Source: Rotaria sp. Silwood1 (lineage: Eukaryota > Rotifera > Eurotatoria > Philodinida > Philodinidae). From it: a stretch of 64,000 bases of DNA. The position numbers and the translations under genes are program-made. How positions within the stretch are numbered: the stretch's first letter is position 1; each line of letters starts with the position of its first letter. This document shows positions 60,801 through 64,000 of this stretch, in pieces. The notes beneath the pieces were generated by a model that saw nothing but the letters and a program-made list of their open reading frames with translations, was not told where the DNA came from and searched no databases. The stretch lies in contig CAJNOP010000492.1 of NCBI GenBank assembly GCA_905250075.1, forward strand, positions 83,405 to 147,404, read 5' to 3'.

Positions 60801-63800
60801 TGAATGCCAAATGTTTGCTCGAAAATGAGCGAAATCTTTGGATAGAATCTTCCTATAAATTATTCATTTGCCGTTGTACTTTCCATGATCTAATCGACTT
60901 CAAATCATTGCTGTCAAAACAATAAAATGTTTGAATCGGATTTTTGTTAATACTATTATTTTTCCATGTGCTTTTCGATCATGCAATCAATGCTAAATCT
61001 TTGTTCAGAACTGAGTAATGTTTTTGAATAGAAACATGATTTGCATTATTCATTCTTCATGTACATCTCGATCACGTAATTAACTCGAAATTGGTTCTAG
61101 AAATTTAATAAAATATTAGAGTAGAATCATAATATGAATTATTCACTTGTTGTATGTTTGACGATCATTTATTTACTTGTAAATCTCTCTCGAAAAGTAA
61201 GGACAATATTTGAATGGTATCTTCTTCAGAAATATTTATTTTTTCTGTCTTTGACTATCCCGTTATCAACTGCAAATCTTTTCTCTAAAACCAGAACATT
61301 ATTTGAATGCAATCGTACTATGATTTATTCATTACGCACATATTCTGACTGGTATAATCAACTCAAAATCTATACTCCAAAATGAACAAAATATTTAAAC
61401 ACAATCTTACTCGAAACTATTTATTTTCCTCTGTTCGACGATCATGTAATCAACATCAAATCTTTCCTCCGAAATAAGCGAAATATTGGAACAGAAACTT
61501 CTTACGTATCATTCATTTGTCATATGTTCCTGAATGATGTAATCAACTGAAAGTATTTCCTGCAAAATGAGCAAAATATTTCATTAGAAACTTTTTCAGA
61601 CTTATACATTTGTCATCTGTTCATAGATCATGTAAAGAACTGAAAAATCTTTCCTTCAAAATGAGAAAAATATTCGAATACAATCTTGATATGAATGAGT
61701 CATTATCCGTATGTACGTGGGTAATTTCATCAAATGTCAATCTTTCCTCGGAAATGAGCAAAATATCTGGATAGAATCTTATTCCAAAATATTCATTTAT
61801 CCTGTGTTCGTCGATCACGTAATCAACTTCTAATCTTTGCTTCAAACCTGACGATACATTGAAATAGCAGCATTGTTTACGCTATTTATCTTTTCTGTGC
61901 TCGTCTGTCATCTAATTCAGTACAAATCTTGCTTGCGAATAACCAAAATCTATGAATATTATCTTAATATGAAGTATATATTTATCTTGCGTTCATTAAT
62001 CATGTAATGAACTACAAACATTTCCTTAAAAATAAGCAAAACAGTTGAATAGAATCTTTCTATCAATTAATCGTTGCTCCTGTGTTCGTTGATCATAGAA
62101 AAGACTTTAACTCTTTGCTCCGAATAATGCCAAATAATTTGAATCGAATCTTACTATAGATTATTCATTGCTCGTATGTTACTTGATCATCTAATCAACT
62201 CCAAATTCTCGCTGTGAAATTTACGAAATAGTTGAATACAATCTTGGTATTAATCATACATTTATTGTCTGTTCTTCGATCACCAAATCGACCTCAAATC
62301 GTTCCTTCGAAATGAGCAACGTATTGGAACACGAGTCTTGTTTGAAATGTTATCATATCATGTGTTCGTTGATTTTGTTATGAGCCGTAAATCCTTATTT
62401 AGAAATGACCAAAGCATTTGACTGCAATCATCGTCTGAGTTATTTCTTTTTTGTTTGTTCTCTCATCATGTAATCAACTCTAAATCTGTTCTTCAAATTA
62501 TGCAATGTATTTGAATAGAATCTTAATATCAATTGTTCATGATCCACGTGCTCAATCATCATACAATGAACTCCAAATCTTTCCTGCGAAACGAGGAAAA
62601 TATTTCAACCGAATCGTACTATAATTTAGTCATTTTTTGTGTGTTGTTGATCATGTTATGAGCTCGAAATCTTTTTGTCTGGAATGAGAAAGTATTTGAA
62701 GACAACCCTACTAGAAGTTATTCCATTGTCGTACGCCAACCGACCATGAACTACATTCCAATTCTTTGCTTCAAAATATACACCACATTCGAACAGAGTC
62801 TTCGTATGAATTATTCATTCCTCGTATACTCATTCATCATCTAATAAAATCCGATTCATTGCTTCAAGAAGCGCACAATGTTTCGACACAATCTTCGTAT
62901 GAATTATTCATTGTTTGCGTTTTCCTTGATTACTCGAAGAAATCGAAATAATTGTTTCAGAATGAGATATATGAGTGAATAGAATCTTATTGAAAATGAT
63001 TCATTTGTCGTATGCCCGGCCATCATATAATGAACTTCAACTCTTTCCTCGGAAATTAATAAGATATTTCAATGAAATCGTCATATGAATTAATCATTTG
63101 TCCTGTGTTTCTGGATGCTATGATCGATTTCAAATACTTCGTGCAAAAACAGCAAAATATTTTTATAGAATCCTGCTAAGTATTATTCATTTGTCATGTG
63201 TTCATCAATCGTACAATCACATACAAATCTTTACTTGGAAATCATCAACATATTTGACTGGCGCCATTGTTTAAATCATTCTTTTGTCGTGTGTTCTTCA
63301 ACCATGTAATCAAATCGAAATCTTTTCTTTCAGATGAGCAAAAGATTTGAATAAAATCCTTATGCAAGGTATTCATTTTGCTTGTTTCTGTCGATCATAT
63401 CACCAATTGCAAACCAGTGCTCCGAAATCAGCATCAAATTTCAATAACATGCTACTATCGATTATCTTTTGGTCGTGTGTTCGTCGATCATGTAATCATC
63501 TCCAAATGTTTGCTCTGATATTACCACAAAATTTGAATAGAATCTTGATTCAGATTATACATTTCTCGTATGTTCGCCTATGAACTTATTAACTGAAAAT
63601 ATTTCTGCATTATAAGCAAAATATTTGAATAGAATCCTAATATGAATTATGCATTTATCGTGTGTTCCGCCATCATCTAGTCCCCTCCACATATGCGCTC
63701 AAATTCCAGCGAAACATTTGAAAGGAAGCTTTGTTTAAACTATTAATTTTCCATGTATTCGTTCATCATGTAATCCAACAAAAATGTTTGCTTATTGAAT

Positions 63801-64000
63801 AAGCAAAATATTTGAATATAGTCGTGCTATGACCTATTCTTTTGTGGTTTGTACGTGGAACGCGTAACTAATTCGAAGTCTGTCCTTCGAGTTAAGCAAA
63901 GTATTGAAATACAATCTTCATATGAATATTTCATTGGTAGTGTGTTCTTCATCATATAATGAACTTGAAATCTTCGGTCGGAAATGACCACACTATTTGA
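57885..64000 (-). repeat. Satellite, 92-bp family, large array (opposite orientation)
   Basis: More than 60 diverged units of about 91-92 bp run to the right edge. The consensus is GAATTATTCATTTGTCGTGT, then a TCGTCGATCATGTAATCAAC segment, then CAAATCTTTGCTCCGAAATG, then AGCAAAATATTTGAATAGAA, then TCTTACTAT. Its reverse complement aligns with the 92-bp units at 15.8-19.7 kb over most of the length: TTCAAATATTTTGCTCATTTCG against TTCAAGTATATCGCTCACTTCG-type sequence, and GACAAATGAAT is shared. No gene is present; open frames in it are accidental. Confidence 0.9.

Overview
The window is AT-rich, intron-bearing animal DNA. Introns inside real genes are mostly 47-80 nt with GT..AG ends and consistent phases, with a few much longer ones. 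The recognisable genes are an ANKUB1-like protein and a TM9SF2/4-like protein, plus a countin-like saposin protein of the kind better known from amoebae. There are also dispersed tracts close to TGTGGG, which I recall as the bdelloid telomere repeat. Together these suggest a small invertebrate, most plausibly a bdelloid rotifer. That assignment is inference; no rRNA or other marker is present.

Layout. 1-0.2 kb: short 51-bp tandem repeat running off the left edge. 0.9-2.8 kb: scattered exon-like fragments of an unrecognised, probably decayed gene. 3.84-6.96 kb: a satellite of about 205 bp whose unit still looks like one exon plus one intron. 8.9-9.7 kb: a 52/53-bp dimer repeat and an inverted repeat. 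10.4 kb: an LTR-like solo element. 14.1-19.7 kb: degenerate arrays of an 89-92-bp satellite. 21.3-25.9 kb (minus): a type II membrane protein gene ending in exact 206-bp exon+intron duplications that encode Cys-rich modules. 30.4 kb: a second solo LTR-like element. 32.15-34.55 kb (minus): a decayed TM9SF gene. 38.97-45.59 kb (plus): an ANKUB1-like gene, complete except for one in-frame TAG. 46.72-50.72 kb (minus): an intact six-exon PLP aminotransferase-like gene. 53.6-54.2 kb: a ZZ zinc-finger gene fragment. 55.4-56.7 kb (minus): a countin-like pseudogene carrying a TTAA-flanked MITE and abutting a Tc1/mariner remnant. 57.66 kb: a small secreted-peptide gene with a TATA box. 57.9 kb to the right edge: a large array of the same 90-bp satellite superfamily, in the opposite orientation.

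Overall this looks like accessory, repeat-rich or subtelomeric-type sequence: few intact genes, several genes in different stages of decay, many small inverted-repeat elements, and satellites built by repeated tandem duplication. The genes share no obvious pathway. The common theme is duplication and decay, including three separate genes in which the codon expected to be Trp reads TAG.
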